Part shown: positions 1-11,002 of the stretch, one piece after another
Layout of the letters: each line of letters opens with the position of its first letter
Position numbering within the stretch: the stretch's first letter is position 1
From: Homalodisca vitripennis
Taxonomy: Eukaryota > Arthropoda > Insecta > Hemiptera > Cicadellidae
NCBI RefSeq assembly: GCF_021130785.1
Contig: NW_025778912.1
Span: 1 to 64,000 of the forward strand
Reading direction: 5' to 3'
Length of the DNA stretch: 64,000 bases
The notes under the pieces: generated by a model
The model's database searches: none
Told to the model about the DNA's origin: nothing
What the model saw: the letters and a program-made list of their open reading frames with translations, nothing else
Translations under genes and position numbers: made by a program

Positions 1-212
1 TTGGCCTTGTAAAAGGCCTTTTGGGCAGGACCAGCGCCGGGGCCCGCTTGGCAAGCCGCGCGGGGACCCAGTAGTGTCGCCAGCGGGTTCGGTAAACCGG
101 CTCCGGCCATCTGAGACCTAAGCCGAGGCAGATCCCTCTTATCCAAATCCATCTCATCCGTGAGCTCGCTCTAGTAGGAGTTGTTGACTCGACCACGTCT
201 CGGAGCAGAATG
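1..212 (-). mobile_element. Element A copy 0, 5' end only (cut by window edge)
   Basis: On the minus strand this is the first part of an element A leader, matching the 5' ends in units 1, 3 and 7 (5' end CATTCTGCTC at about 212). It lies at the H2A-side target: 213 onward reads, on the minus strand, out of the H2A half of the promoter. H2A of unit 0 would lie to the left, outside the window. The stretch 140-195 is more divergent than in the other copies. It carries one histone-like hairpin at 3-18. Confidence 0.85.
3..18 (-). promoter_or_regulatory. Histone-like stem-loop in element A leader (copy 0)
   Basis: GGCCTTTTACAAGGCC on the minus strand: 6-bp stem, 4-nt loop, flanked by A-rich sequence like a metazoan histone mRNA 3' hairpin. 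Same element position as 2642-2657 and 52624-52639. Confidence 0.7.
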
Positions 213-397
213 AGAAAGCCGTGGCCTGAAAATTCGGGGTTACCTCGAATTTGGGCGTCGCGCGAGCGCGGCTCAATCGCGTTCGAGCTGCCACCTGTCC
301 TATTTGGTCTTGCGCTCGGCGCGACGCCAGATTATCCAGCTTAGAGGCTTTTTTAGAATTTTGGCCGTATACTCCCGGTACAAACCAGCGGATCAGG
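213..397. promoter_or_regulatory. H2A/H2B divergent promoter, unit 0 (inverted, H2A side interrupted)
   Basis: Same elements as 38929-39132 in reverse orientation: GC-rich arms with CCAAT boxes pointing both ways. The H2A side ends at the element A insertion at about 212; the H2B side leads right to the ATG at 398. It contains several small length differences from the other copies. Confidence 0.8.
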
Positions 398-792
398 ATG
401 CACCGAAAGCGCGCGGAAAAGCCGTCAGCAAGGCCCGGCAAGGCCAGAAGGACATCACCAAGGGCGAATAAGAAGAGGAAGGCCGCAGGAGGAAGGAGAG
501 TTATGCCATTATACATCTACAAGGTACTGAAAAACCAGGTCACACCCCGACACCGGGCGTCTCCTGCAAGGCCCATGTCCATCATGAACAGCTTCGTGAA
601 ACGACATATTCGAGCGGCACATAGCCGCCGAAGCTTCCCGCGCTGGTCCCACTACAACAAGGGTCGACCATCCACACGTCGCGGGGAGAATCCCAGACCG
701 CCGTCAGGCTCCTGTTGCCGGGAGATTGGCCAAGCACGCCGTGAGCGAGGGTACCAAGGCCGTTGACCAAAAGTACAACCAGCTCCAAGTAA
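398..792 (+). pseudogene. H2B: Histone H2B, unit 0, frame broken
   Basis: Aligns along its whole length with the 372-bp H2B genes but is 395 bp long because of many 1-3 nt insertions, so no frame stays open. Pieces of H2B can be read in different frames (YIYKVLK, SIMNSFV, HYNK). The third codon already differs (ATGCACC for ATGCCACC). It is the only H2B on the plus strand. Insertions predominate, so it may be a sequencing artefact instead of a true pseudogene. Confidence 0.85.
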
Positions 793-837
793 GCCGGCCA
801 GTCGCCGCAAAACGAGCGAGCCGGCTCCGCACTAAAC

Positions 838-854
838 GGTCCTTTTAAAAGGCC
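838..854 (+). terminator. Degenerate histone 3' stem-loop of H2B unit 0
   Basis: GGTCCTTTTAAAAGGCC stands where the other H2B genes have GGCCTTTCTAAAGGCC. One extra base breaks the perfect 6-bp stem. It is followed by CGACCAATAA, close to the ACCAATAA that follows intact copies. Confidence 0.7.
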
Positions 855-1832
855 GACCAATAATCTTTCGTTTTCGCTTATTTTACCACCGCTTATAAGT
901 TGTTAAAAACCGATGTTAAAATGGTTGTTTACAGCAAGTCGCTCTCGACTATATTTATCTATCAAAACAGTTCACAGTTAACAGTTCACTCTATATATTC
1001 TATCTCCACGCACATGCGCACTGTACACTAGATGACTTTATCACACGATTTCACCTGTTAAATACCGTGTTTTAAACATAAAAAAAAACGGTATTTAACG
1101 TGTATCTTGTTGTTAATCTAAATCGACCTGTACTTATACAACTAGTGGTATTTCGATAAAATATAAATTTTCAAGTGTAACTTTCGGCTCTAATATTTAG
1201 ATTGGAGTATATAAAACATTACGAATACTATGTATAACGAACGATCAGATCAATTTGGGCGATTACCGTATTTGTAAATTTAATGTTTAAAGTTTAAAAA
1301 GATTGTATTTAAACATAACTTAAATAGGTAATTTCAATATAAAACAAGTCGAGAGTTGTTTGTTTTTAGCCAACATAATAACAGAATTCCAATGTTTACA
1401 ACAACTAAAAGCGGTTTAAAATAAGCGAAAATTACAACAAGTTATGTTTAATCAGAATTTCAAACGCGGTTCTTGGTTAATATTAGAAGTCATGTGTATA
1501 AAACATGACCGGAAACTATGGTTTTTCGATCGAATTGCAATTGACGGTAATTTTTTTTTTTTTTTTTTTATATTGTAAACTCAGTGTTTGTTTAAAATAA
1601 ATAAATAAACAGAAAATTATACAATTTTACAGTGAAATCGGACTATGTTTAAGAAAAAAAAAAGGAATTGAAAAATTCCTGGAAATAAAAATATTTATGA
1701 CGAGCACAAAGTCATAAATTGGGTATTTTCGATAGAAAATATAGTCGAGAGGCGACTTGAAACAAACCAGGTTTACATCGGGTTTTTACAACTATAAGCG
1801 GTAAAATAAGCGAAAACGAAAGAGTTATTGGT
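855..1832. other. Shortened spacer with inversion junction between two H2B tails
   Basis: From 855 to about 966 the sequence is the reverse complement of the normal H2B downstream flank. From about 977 to 1832 it is that flank in direct orientation, starting at the cagttcactctatatatt stretch just after the TATA box of the spacer promoter-like module. The junction lies between, at a short repeat (cagttcac, agttaacagttcac). The upstream 2 kb of a normal spacer and the TATA/CCAAT module are missing. A hairpin with arms GTTAAATACCG/CGGTATTTAAC lies at about 1058-1100, and a T tract at about 1551-1569. No gene seen. Confidence 0.85.
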
Positions 1833-1848
1833 GGCCTTTAGAAAGGCC
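1833..1848 (-). terminator. Histone 3' stem-loop, H2B unit 1
   Basis: Minus strand GGCCTTTCTAAAGGCC (loop UCUA), followed by ACCAATAA; matches the GGYYYU-UHUH-ARRRCC histone hairpin consensus. Lies 53 nt past the H2B stop. Confidence 0.93.
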
Positions 1849-1901
1849 GTTTTGTGCGGAGCGGGCTCGCTCGTTGCGGGGCCGCTGGCCTGCCGGCCGG
1901 C

Positions 1902-2278
1902 TTACTTGGAGCTGGTGTACTTGGTCACGGCCATTTGTACCCTCGCTCACGGCGTGCTTGGCCAACCTCGCCGGGCAAACAGGAGCCTGACGGCGGTCTG
2001 GATCTCCCGGCGACGTGATGGTCGACCGCTTGTTGTAGTGGGCCAGGCGGGAAGCTTCGGCGGCTATGCGCTCGAATATGTCGTTCACGAAGCTGTTCAT
2101 GATGGACATGGCCTTGCTGGAGACGCCGGTGTCGGGGTGGACCTGTTTCAGCACCTTGTAGATGTAGATGGCATAACTCTCCTTCCTCCTGCGCTTCTTC
2201 TTCTTGTCCGCCCTTGGTGATGTTCTTCTGGGCCTTGCCGGCCTTCTTGACGGCTTTTCCGCTCGCTTTCGGTGGCAT
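1902..2278 (-). pseudogene. H2B: Histone H2B, unit 1, frame broken
   Basis: Full-length H2B (start 2278, stop 1902-1904) but 377 bp instead of 372. Small insertions, for example in the KGDKKKK region near 2210, in the SREIQ region near 2010, at the GELAK codons near 1970 and near 1936, break the frame. Start, stop and 3' stem-loop are kept. The promoter on this side is intact, because the element in this unit sits on the H2A side. Either a recent pseudogene or a good gene with uncorrected insertion errors. Confidence 0.85.
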
Positions 2279-2450
2279 CCTGAGTCGCTGGTGTACGCCG
2301 GGAGTATAGGCCGAAATTCTAAAAAAGGCTCTAAGCTGGATATCTGGCGTCGCGCGAGCGCGACCAATAGGGTGGCAGCTCGAACGCGATTTGGCCGCGC
2401 TCGCGCGACGCCCGGATTCGAGGTAACCCCGAATTTCAGGCCCAAGGCTT
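2279..2450. promoter_or_regulatory. Divergent promoter, unit 1, H2A side cut by element A
   Basis: Carries both GC-rich arms and CCAAT boxes (about 2344-2408) and the whole H2B side. On the H2A side it ends at CCCAAGGCTT, where element A starts; the last 41 bp before H2A are displaced to 7295-7335. Confidence 0.88.
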
Positions 2451-2641
2451 CATTTCTGCTCCCGAGACCGTGGACCCGACAAGACCTTCCAGCGAGACGA
2501 GTCGACCACGGATCAAGATGGAAGAAGAGGGATCTGCCTCGGCGGTCCCAGTTGGCGGAGCCGGTTTACCGGAGCCGCTGGCGACACTACTGGGGTCCCG
2601 CGCGGCTTGCCAAGCGGGCCCCCAGCGCTGTCTGCCCAAAA

Positions 2642-2657
2642 GGCCTTTTACAAGGCC
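2642..2657 (+). promoter_or_regulatory. Histone-like stem-loop 1 in element A leader (copy 1)
   Basis: GGCCTTTTACAAGGCC: stem GGCCTT/AAGGCC, loop UUAC, with CCAAAA before and AAACA after. The stem equals that of the local histone genes; the third loop base (A) departs from the usual U. Confidence 0.72.
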
Positions 2658-3088
2658 AAACAACCGCTGGACGTCCCAGCAACACCATTCCACCCGGGAC
2701 GGGAGATCAGGGCCCGGGTGAAGTCCGGTTTTTATTTACCGGAGCCCTGTAACGCGATGTGCCAGGTGAGCCCGCCCCGGTCAGCCGACCGGGCCGCGGG
2801 ATCCCAGCACCGCACTGCTGCTCAGGCCAGCACACTTATTCCACCCGGGACTTGTCAGGGCCCGGGTGAAGTCCGGTTTTTACCGGAGTCCTGTCACGCG
2901 ATGTGCCAGGTGAGCCCCGCCCCAGTCAGCCGACCGGGCCGCGGGATCCCAGCACCGCACTGCTGCTCAGGCCAGCATTTCCACCCGAGACTTTTCAGGG
3001 CCCGGGTGAAGTCCGGACTACCCCGGAAAGCTGCCAGGGTGCAGCGACTAAGTGCCAGGGGAACCTGCGCCGGTCTGAGGCCCAAAAA

Positions 3089-3104
3089 GGCCTTTCTAAA
3101 GGCC
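3089..3104 (+). promoter_or_regulatory. Histone-like stem-loop 2 in element A leader (copy 1)
   Basis: GGCCTTTCTAAAGGCC, identical in all 16 positions to the H2B 3' stem-loop of this array, with CCCAAAAA upstream. The downstream CGTTTTC element present in the histone genes at +15 is absent. It lies 41 nt before the probable ORF1 start. Confidence 0.8.
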
Positions 3105-3145
3105 ACTCTACAACACCGGGGATCTCAACCCCAGTGGCCCAGACC

Positions 3146-4473
3146 ATGGTGTCAGCTACCCCTGGGGCCAATTCCGGCTCATCAGGCCGTCCTGCCGCGG
3201 GTCTGCGGAAGCGGCAAGCGGCCCCAGCTCCGTCTCTTCCGCCGAAGAATCGACGGACGGACACCGCTGCCGGGAGAAGACATGGAGGTTGAGCGGGGCC
3301 CCCGCATTCCTCCCATCATCATGGACGTCCCCAAAGGATGGGGCTCCCACGCGGTGACCCTCAGACAGCTGCTGGGAGGAGACTTAGAGGCCGTCCTGCA
3401 CGGCCAAAACTCTCCGCCTCAAGACCTCCACCGTGGCCCACTTCAGGTCCCTGCAACGTTACCTTCAGGATCAGGGGCTGAAGTTTCACACCTTCGCCAT
3501 GGCCAACGAGAAGCTGATGAAAGTGGTCATCAGGGGTCTCCCGGCCACCCTTACTCCTGAAGAAGTCTCAGAGGCCTTCAAGTGCGAAAACTACGGCATC
3601 GTCGAGGCAAAACTTCTTAAGACCAGGAGAGGCCACCTCACCAGCCTCTGGATTGTGACCCTGAGTGGAGGAGACGGACTCCGGCCACCATCCGATGTCT
3701 ACAGTGTCCGCACTCTGTTCCACTGTAGACTGGAAGTGCGAAAATACACTAGGCCCGGGGGACCGGGTCCAGTGTCATCGATGCCAGGGCTTCGGGCATG
3801 GCTCAAACCACTGCCACCGAGAGCTCCGCTGCGTCCGCTGTGGAGAGGGACATCCGTCCAGCCTCTGCCCAAAGGAGTCATCCGCCCCGGCCAGATGCTG
3901 CAACTGCCTGCGGTGAAGGACACACCGCCAACTACCGAGGCTGCCAGTGCTTCAAGAGAGAGAAGCAACTCTCTTATGCCGCCGCAGCCAAGGCACCGCG
4001 GAGGGCCGCACCCGCCAAGGCCGAGCCTCCAAATCAGCGAGACGTCCCACGCCCTACATCTGAGGAGGACACAGACGAGGATGGGTTTTCAGCGAGTGAG
4101 AAGTCGCCGCCGCCACCGCCTCCCTCGAAACCCGGCGAATCGTGGACCCCACACTCCACCACAGACCCCGGCTCCGGAGCGCCAGAAACCCTCCACCAGC
4201 CAGACTACCAGGAAGGAAAGCGCTCCTGCACCTGCCACCCCAACTAGGCCGAGGCCCACGCCACGAGTCAGGCTGGAGATGCCAAAAGCGACACACCCAC
4301 CGCAGACACCTCAGCCCCACTGCCACCCACGACTGAACCCGCGGCTAAGCAGCCCGCTGTTACCCTGCCCTCAGGATCTCAAGGCAGGGATCACGGAGAT
4401 CCTCTCCCAACTCACCACCATGGTTGGAATAATGTCGAGACTACTCGACTTACTCAACACCACCCATGGGTAG
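3146..4473 (+). pseudogene. Element A ORF1 (zinc-knuckle RNA-binding protein), frame broken
   Basis: Corresponds to the intact ORF1 at 52985-54301. Frame-breaking differences are insertions: near 3270 (+1), 3394 (+1), 3769 (+1), 3908 (+4, inside the third zinc knuckle), 4084 (+1), 4292 (+2) and 4370 (+1). The stop overlaps the ORF2 start in ATGGGTAG (4466-4473). Confidence 0.85.
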
Positions 4474-7129
4474 ACTCAGAATTGTAAGCTGGAACGCCGA
4501 CGACGGGCAGCGGGAAAGCGGCAGGAACTCAGCCAACTACTGACTGACATGGACGTGGACGTGGCACTTCTCCAGGAGACACACTTCAGGCCGACGGACA
4601 AATTCAGCATCCCCAACTACCAGGTGCTCCGCACCGACAGGCAGCTTCAGGGCATCAGGGCAAGCGGCGGCACAGCGATTCTTGTCCACCGGCGAGTGGC
4701 TCACCGGCTCCTAGTCACACCTCCTGCTCTGGGGGCAGAGCTCACCCGGATCGCTGTCCACCACAACGGGTCGGAGCTAGAGCTGACTTCTCTCTACAAC
4801 CCACCTGGGAGGAAGCTTCAACCTCGCTGCCTGGACGCCCTGCTTCGTCCTGACTCCCCCGCGCTCGTCGCCGGGGACTTCAATGCCAAGCACCCGGACT
4901 GGGGATGCCGGAGGCCCAACAACTCCGGAAATGACCTCAAACGTCTCCTGGAGAACCGTCACCACGTCCAACTACTGGCCCCTACGGAACCGACTCACTA
5001 CCACCACAACGGACATTTTCAACCCGACATTCTTGACTTCGGCCTAGCTGGATCACTGAGTGGACACATCGAGGTATTTGCCGTATCCGACCTCTCGTCA
5101 GACCACGTGCCAGTTGTCTTCGACCTGCCTGACGATGGAGCTCCAGCCTACCCTCCAGCTCGCTCCACCAAGGTCAACTGGCACAGGTACGCAAACTACC
5201 TCGCCGACAGACCTCGGCCTCCACCAACTCCAGCCGAGTCATCAGACCAGCTAGACCGTCAAGTACTGGAACTTACAAACACCCTCCAGGAAGCAGTGAC
5301 CGTCTCCTCATCACCTCTCTCACGGGTAAACTTCACTCCACCTCTACCTGAGGACTTGAGAGAGGAGATACGTCTGCGCCGTAGACTGCGAAGAGAGTAT
5401 CAGCAGTCCCGTTGTCCCCACGCCAAGCACACCTTCAACCGCCAAGCCAGGAGATGCACACGCCTCCTGGCAGAACACCGAGCGGCCGCGTGGGATGACT
5501 ACGTGGAACACCAGGCTGACGGTGGTGTCGGCGGCATATGGAAGATCTCCAAGGCTCTCCGAGGGGAAAAGAAGACCATTCGACCTCTCCACGGACAACG
5601 TGGAATCGTCTACTCCCCCGAGGACAGAGCAGAAGCCTTTGCCGACACCATGGAAGATCAATTCTCTCCACACGCAGACATCTACGACGAGGACACCTGC
5701 GAGGCGGTCGAAAACTTCCTCGAGGACTACTCTCCTGACTCCACAGACCCACTGCCACTCGTGACCACACTCGAGGTGAATGAACACATCCGACGACTAC
5801 GCCCGAAGAAAGCTCCCGGCCCTGACTCCCTGGGAACACCAGCCCTGCAGAACCTGCCGGCTTGGGTGATCGTCACGATCACCTGTATTTTCAACACCTG
5901 CCTGCGCCTGGCACACACTTCCCCACCATCTGGAAGGACGCCAAGGTGATCATGATCCCCAAGCCTGGCAAGGACCCCCTCTTTCCGGAGAACCACAGGC
6001 CAATCTCCCTGTTGCCCGGTGCTCTCCAAGATCCTGGAGAGGATCATCCTGTCAAGGTTCCCCAGAGGAGTTTTTCAACTCTATCAGGACCGAACAGTTC
6101 GGCTTCCGGAGTGGACACTCCACCACCCAACAACTTCGCCGAGTCATCAACCACCTCTCAGGGGCGATCGAGAGGAAGCACCACTCCACTTCGGTCCTGA
6201 TAGACGTCAGCAAAGCCTTTGACAGAGTGTGGCACGAGGGCCTACTTTTCAAACTCACCGAGTCTCCGCTGCCAGGAAAGATGTTCATGCTACTCCGGAG
6301 CTACCTCCACCGTCGGACTTTCTCCGTCCATGTTGCACGATCAGCCTCCACATCACGGCCAGTCTCCTCCGGTGTGCCACAGGGGTCGGTACTTGGGCCG
6401 ATACTGTACCTGTGGTACACAAACGACTTCCCAGTCGCCCCGAGGGTACAGCTGTCTCTCTACGCAGATGACGCGTTGCTGACGGCCACCTCTGCCAACC
6501 TGAGGATGGCCAGAATATACCTCCAACGACAGCTGGATCTTCTGGAGCCCTGGCTGACCAAGTGGAGGATAAAAGTCAACGTGGACAAGTGCGAAGCTAT
6601 AAACTTCACCCGACGACCGAGGCAAGCCGATGGACGACATCTGACTCTAGGCGGAGACAACATTCCATGGAAGACGAAAGTCAAGTACCTGGGGGTACTC
6701 CTGGACAGTCGACTGACACTGACACCCCACGTCACGAGAACCTGCAGCCTAGCAAGGAAGGGCTTTGCAAGCATCAGCCCACTGCTCTACTCCACGAAGC
6801 TACCGACCAGGACAAAGGTCCTCCTCTACACGGCCCTCACGCGACCAGTGCTCACGTACGCGGCCCCTGCCTGGTACCACCTCACCTCCAAGACCGCCAG
6901 GAGACAATTGCTCGCGGTCCAGAGCGTGTGTCTCCGGAAGGCAACTGGGTCGCCCTGGTTCGTGAGGAACACCGTGATCAGAGAGTCCGCCAACATCCCG
7001 ACCATCAGGTGCTTCGTGGACCGCTTGACATCCACCTTCGAAGAGGCTGCAGAATCCTCGCCGTGGGAACACCTACGGACACTACGTGCCCAGGAGGTCC
7101 CCCAACTTCGTCTTCCTACGGACGACTGA
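4466..7129 (+). pseudogene. Element A ORF2 (endonuclease-reverse transcriptase), frame broken
   Basis: Corresponds to 54294-56951. Insertions near 4501 (+2), 5914 (+2), 6018 (+1) and 6061 (+1) break the frame; between them, long stretches stay open, for example 4549-5949 (endonuclease plus linker) and 6227-7129 (RT motif with YADD and C-terminal part). The stop is TGA at 7127-7129. Confidence 0.85.
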
Positions 7130-7335
7130 CGGACTACTACCAACACTACACTACTAGACCACTGACAGGCAGCGAGAGCTGCTAGGGCTATGACCCGAAT
7201 AGTCATTGGGTAAAAGCCAGACAACGGCAGAAAGCCCAACTAGACGTGGAGGACACCCCTCCACAATCGTACAGACTTGGACTTGGACTTGGACCAAGCT
7301 TCCATCTGTATCCCCGCAACCGAGTACAGCGCAAC

Positions 7336-7710
7336 ATGTCAGGACGAGGCAAAGGCGGTAAAGTGAAGGGAAAGGCAAAGTCCCGCTCGTCCAGGGCCGG
7401 TCTACAGTTCCCGGTCGGCAGGATCCACCGTCTGCTCCGCAAGGGCAACTACGCCGAGCGAGTGGGTGCCGGAGCTCCGGTCTACCTGGCCGCCGTCATG
7501 GAGTATCTCGCCGCCGAGGTTCTCGAGTTGGCCGGTAACGCGGCCCGTGACAACAAGAAGACCAGGATCATTCCCCGTCACCTTCAGCTGGCCATCAGGA
7601 ATGACGAGGAGCTGAACAAGCTCCTGTCCGGTGTCACCATCGCCCAGGGAGGTGTACTGCCAAACATCCAGGCCGTGCTCCTGCCCAAGAAGACCGAGAA
7701 GAAGGCCTAA
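7336..7710 (+). CDS. H2A: Histone H2A, unit 1
   Basis: Intact 124-aa H2A identical in protein to the unit 5 copy. The ATG at 7336 in GCAACATGTC is the canonical start; an in-frame ATG further upstream (7246) is in element A sequence and is not the gene start. Only 41 bp of the native 5' UTR remain in front (7295-7335), so the histone promoter is 4.8 kb away on the far side of element A. Expression would need read-through of the element or a promoter in its 3' part. Confidence 0.95.
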   Translation: MSGRGKGGKVKGKAKSRSSRAGLQFPVGRIHRLLRKGNYAERVGAGAPVYLAAVMEYLAAEVLELAGNAARDNKKTRIIPRHLQLAIRNDEELNKLLSGVTIAQGGVLPNIQAVLLPKKTEKKA

Positions 7711-7759
7711 GTCGCCCGCCAGCGCGCGACACAAAGCCGCCCGCCCGGCTCCCACAAAC

Positions 7760-7775
7760 GGCCTTTTTAAAGGCC
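7760..7775 (+). terminator. Histone 3' stem-loop, H2A unit 1
   Basis: GGCCTTTTTAAAGGCC (loop UUUA), followed by ACCACAAT. Lies 50 nt past the stop. Confidence 0.93.
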
Positions 7776-10228
7776 ACCACAATATCACTCGTTTTCACAC
7801 GTTTTACGACTTTAATAATCCTATTTCTCACTCTTGTCGTATATTTCCGACATGTATCTAGTAATTACTATGCTAATTAATAGTAAAACTGTCATTATTA
7901 CCATCACAAATTACATAAAAATTTAATAATGTACACGAATATATAACACTTTTTTGCCAATTGATGTTATCGAATAATAACAGTTTATTCAAATACTAAA
8001 CAGTGTGCGTCAATTTATATCTATTTATAACTAATTACTGGTCTTCAAAATATATATATATTTATTTATATTAATAATTAACACATTTTACTGTACACTT
8101 TAGTTAGTTGTTTTCACTCTAATTAACCGTATAAAATATCACTTCTCTTTATTGTCTATTATACAATCTTAACTTAAATTCACCGTCTTTGTCATTTTAA
8201 ATTAGTTTTAAACACGAAATCTAAACCTTTTCTCTCTAATTTAGTCGTTTTAACAGCATATTTCTGTGGCTAGAAAACCAATCACTTGTACATTGATTTA
8301 TTATTAAACTTTTTCTTTTATTTTGTTACAGTAATCGTTTACATTATCATCAATTTTATTTGCAAATATCATTTATATTTATATATTAATCCTACTTACT
8401 ACAGCGAATTCACTGTGTTTACAAATTACAACTGTTTGCTATTGTTCTTTCGGTATTATTATAAAGAGCAGATTGATTTTCTATTCTTTTCCTGTATTAC
8501 GAACTTCTGTCAACCTCCGACCGCGCGATTTTCACTGGAACTATGTTAACAGTTCATTTAACAGTGTAGTATTGTTTATATATTATAGCAGAAACACAAC
8601 AATGATTCAGTTTACAATAATTATTATTTTATATTCAAAGTGTGATATAAATTCCAAATGTCGCATAGAATAGTAATTTGATAGATAAATTTTGTTAATT
8701 ACAAGCACTGTCAACCCCACATATTGCGATATTCACTGGAATATGTTAACAGTTTACATTTAGTTTGTAGTCATAGTGATTTTGCAATTGCAACAAATAA
8801 AAATCACTTATTCAGTTATAAATATACTTTATACGTGTATAGTTCAATAATTTTAAAGGTCGTTTAGTAAATTTGAAAAATAGAAGAATCAGCGAATATT
8901 CGGTGATTGTAACGAAGTAAATATGTAAATTTGCTGTTATCCACGCTAATTAAATTTAACGTAATTAGTTGTAAACGGATAAAAACGTGGATTAAATATC
9001 AGTGATAAACGCGCGCCGCTTGATCTGGGCTTGGAGTTTGCAAGCTCGAGTAAATTTTTTTTCTAAAAGAGCAAGCAGCGCGAAGCGCTGCGCAGCGGGC
9101 AAGCATCGCGTGATCTGACCCATTCTGAAAATTTTGTTAAATTCAGAATAGTAGGCTATATTGTTTTAAACATGTTTCATTACTAATTTGTTTTTTTTTT
9201 CGTACGGAAATTAATAAACTCGTAAACTTAATCTAATAAACGTAATCTAACTTGTATAAATTAAAATAGAGAATGCGGGGACATACTGGAAAATACCCAT
9301 TTTAAACTTAAAATACACTGACTTGGATCACATTACAGTGGTATGAATCAAGCAATCGCAATCAGGTTCGCTAGACCGAGCAGATTTACACTTGTTAACA
9401 GACACCTCTCTGGCGCTACAGCTACAGGACTCGGATCTGCAGTATATCCACTAACCTCACATAAATGTCTGTTTTATATGTATTTTCTACGTTATTCCTT
9501 TATTATTTTCAAATTTACAACCTGTCCAGGTATCGACAATTGTAAGTAAACCGTCGGTGACAACTCTATTTCACCGTAGTAACTAGAAACCGGGAGAATT
9601 ATCAATGTTAACGGATACGTACACTCTGATTGGTCGAATAGTGACCGACCAATCAAGTCAAGCCACCTCCTACCTATATAAGCGTGTGTTAACAGTTCAC
9701 TCTATATATTCTATCTCCACGCACATGCGCACTGTACACTAGATGACTTTATCACACGATTTCACCTGTTTTAATGTGTTTTAAAACTAAAAAACGGTAT
9801 TTAACGTGTATCTTGTTGTAATCTAAATCGACCTGTACTTACAACTAGTGGTATTTCGATAAAATATAAATTTTCAAGTGTAACTTTCGGCTCTTATATT
9901 GAATTGTATATAAAACATTACGAATACTATGAATAACGAACGATCAGATCAATTGGGCGATTACCGTATTTGTAAATTTAATGTTTAAAGTTTAAAGATT
10001 GTATTTAAACATAACTTAAATAGGTAATTTCAATATAAAACAAGTCGAGAGTTGCTTGTTTTAGCCAACATAATAACAGAATTCCAATGTTTACACAACT
10101 AAAAGCGGTAAAATAAGCGAAAATTACAAGTTATGTTTAATCAGAGTTCAACGGTTCTTGGTTAATATTAGAAGTCATGTGTATAAAACATGACAGAAAC
10201 TATGGTTTTCGATCGAATTGCAATTGAC

Positions 10229-10283
<55 letters not shown>

Positions 10284-10563
10284 TGTAAACTCAATGTTTG
10301 TTTGAGAAAAAAAAAAAAAATAAATAAATAAACAGAAAATTATACAATTTTACAGTGAAATCGGACTATGTTTAAAAAGAAAAAAGGAATTGTAAAAAAA
10401 AAAAAAAAAAAATTCCTGGAATAAAATATTTATGACAAGCACAAAGTCATAAATTGGGTATTTTCGATAGAAAATATAGTCGAGAGCGACTTGAAACAAC
10501 CAGGTTTACATCGGTTTTACAACTATAAGCGGTAAAATAAGCGAAAACGAAAGAGTTATTGGT
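7776..10563. other. AT-rich spacer 1 (between H2A unit 1 and H2B unit 2)
   Basis: Contents in order: short (TA)n at 8050-8061; long AT-rich tract; GC-rich island at about 9010-9121 containing hairpin CAGCGC-GAA-GCGCTG; promoter-like module at 9628-9804; long T tract at 10232-10280; A tracts at 10303-10320 and 10394-10411; inverted repeat ATTTATGAC/GTCATAAAT near 10428-10454. I find no supported coding sequence. Confidence 0.85.
9628..9804 (+). promoter_or_regulatory. Promoter-like module in spacer 1
   Basis: Inverted CCAAT pair GATTGGTCG/CGACCAATC (9628-9654) and TATA box TATATAAG (9675-9682). The downstream hairpin is broken here because the left arm is altered (gttttaatgtg). No coding sequence follows. 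Confidence 0.5.
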
Positions 10564-10579
10564 GGCCTTTAGAAAGGCC
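10564..10579 (-). terminator. Histone 3' stem-loop, H2B unit 2
   Basis: Minus strand GGCCTTTCTAAAGGCC, then ACCAATAACTCTTTCGTTTTC. Confidence 0.93.
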
Positions 10580-10630
10580 GTTTGTGCGGAGCGGGCTCGC
10601 TCGTTGCGGGGCGCTGGCCTGCCGGCCGGC

Positions 10631-11002
10631 TTACTTGGAGCTGGTGTACTTGGTCACGGCCTTGGTACCCTCGCTCACGGCGTGCTTGGCCAACTCGCCG
10701 GGCAACAGGAGCCTGACGGCGGTCTGGATCTCCCGCGACGTGATGGTCGACCGCTTGTTGTAGTGGGCCAGGCGGGAAGCTTCGGCGGCTATGCGCTCGA
10801 ATATGTCGTTCACGAAGCTGTTCATGATGGACATGGCCTTGCTGGAGACGCCGGTGTCGGGGTGGACCTGTTTCAGCACCTTGTAGATGTAGATGGCATA
10901 ACTCTCCTTCCTCCTGCGCTTCTTCTTCTTGTCGCCCTTGGTGATGTTCTTCTGGGCCTTGCCGGCCTTCTTGACGGCTTTTCCGCTCGCTTTCGGTGGC
11001 AT
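10631..11002 (-). CDS. H2B: Histone H2B, unit 2
   Basis: Intact 123-aa H2B, same protein as unit 5. The ATG at 11002 (MPPKASGK) is chosen; an in-frame ATG 12 codons upstream lies in the 5' UTR and is not part of the conserved protein. Its own promoter half is intact because the B1 element is on the H2A side. Confidence 0.96.
   Translation of the reverse strand: MPPKASGKAVKKAGKAQKNITKGDKKKKRRRKESYAIYIYKVLKQVHPDTGVSSKAMSIMNSFVNDIFERIAAEASRLAHYNKRSTITSREIQTAVRLLLPGELAKHAVSEGTKAVTKYTSSK

Larger units (their letters stand above)
2451..3145 (+). other. Element A 5' leader (copy 1)
   Basis: GC-rich untranslated leader up to the ATG in ACCATGG at 3146. It holds two histone-like hairpins (2642-2657, 3089-3104) and a tandem repeat of about 140 bp (copies at about 2745-2880 and 2881-3015, each with CCGGGTGAAGTCCGG). 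An upstream in-frame ATG present in copy 7 (52535) is GTTGG here, which argues against that upstream start. Confidence 0.7.
2451..7294 (+). mobile_element. Element A copy 1 (Jockey-type non-LTR retrotransposon), full length, ORFs broken
   Basis: Starts with CATTTCTGCT and ends in three ACTTGG repeats (7275-7292) with no poly-A. The flanks share AAGGCTTC (2444-2451) and AAGCTTCC (7296-7303), giving a target duplication of about 8-10 bp at the H2A-side site. Orientation is the same as H2A. Compared with the intact copy at 52437-57114 it is nearly identical but has an extra tandem repeat of about 140 bp in the leader (2755-3020) and at least eleven small insertions in the ORFs. Confidence 0.93.

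Noticed and set aside
4549..5949. Treating the open stretch as a separate 466-aa protein
   Set aside because: It is the endonuclease and linker part of ORF2 of element A copy 1, cut by insertions on both sides.
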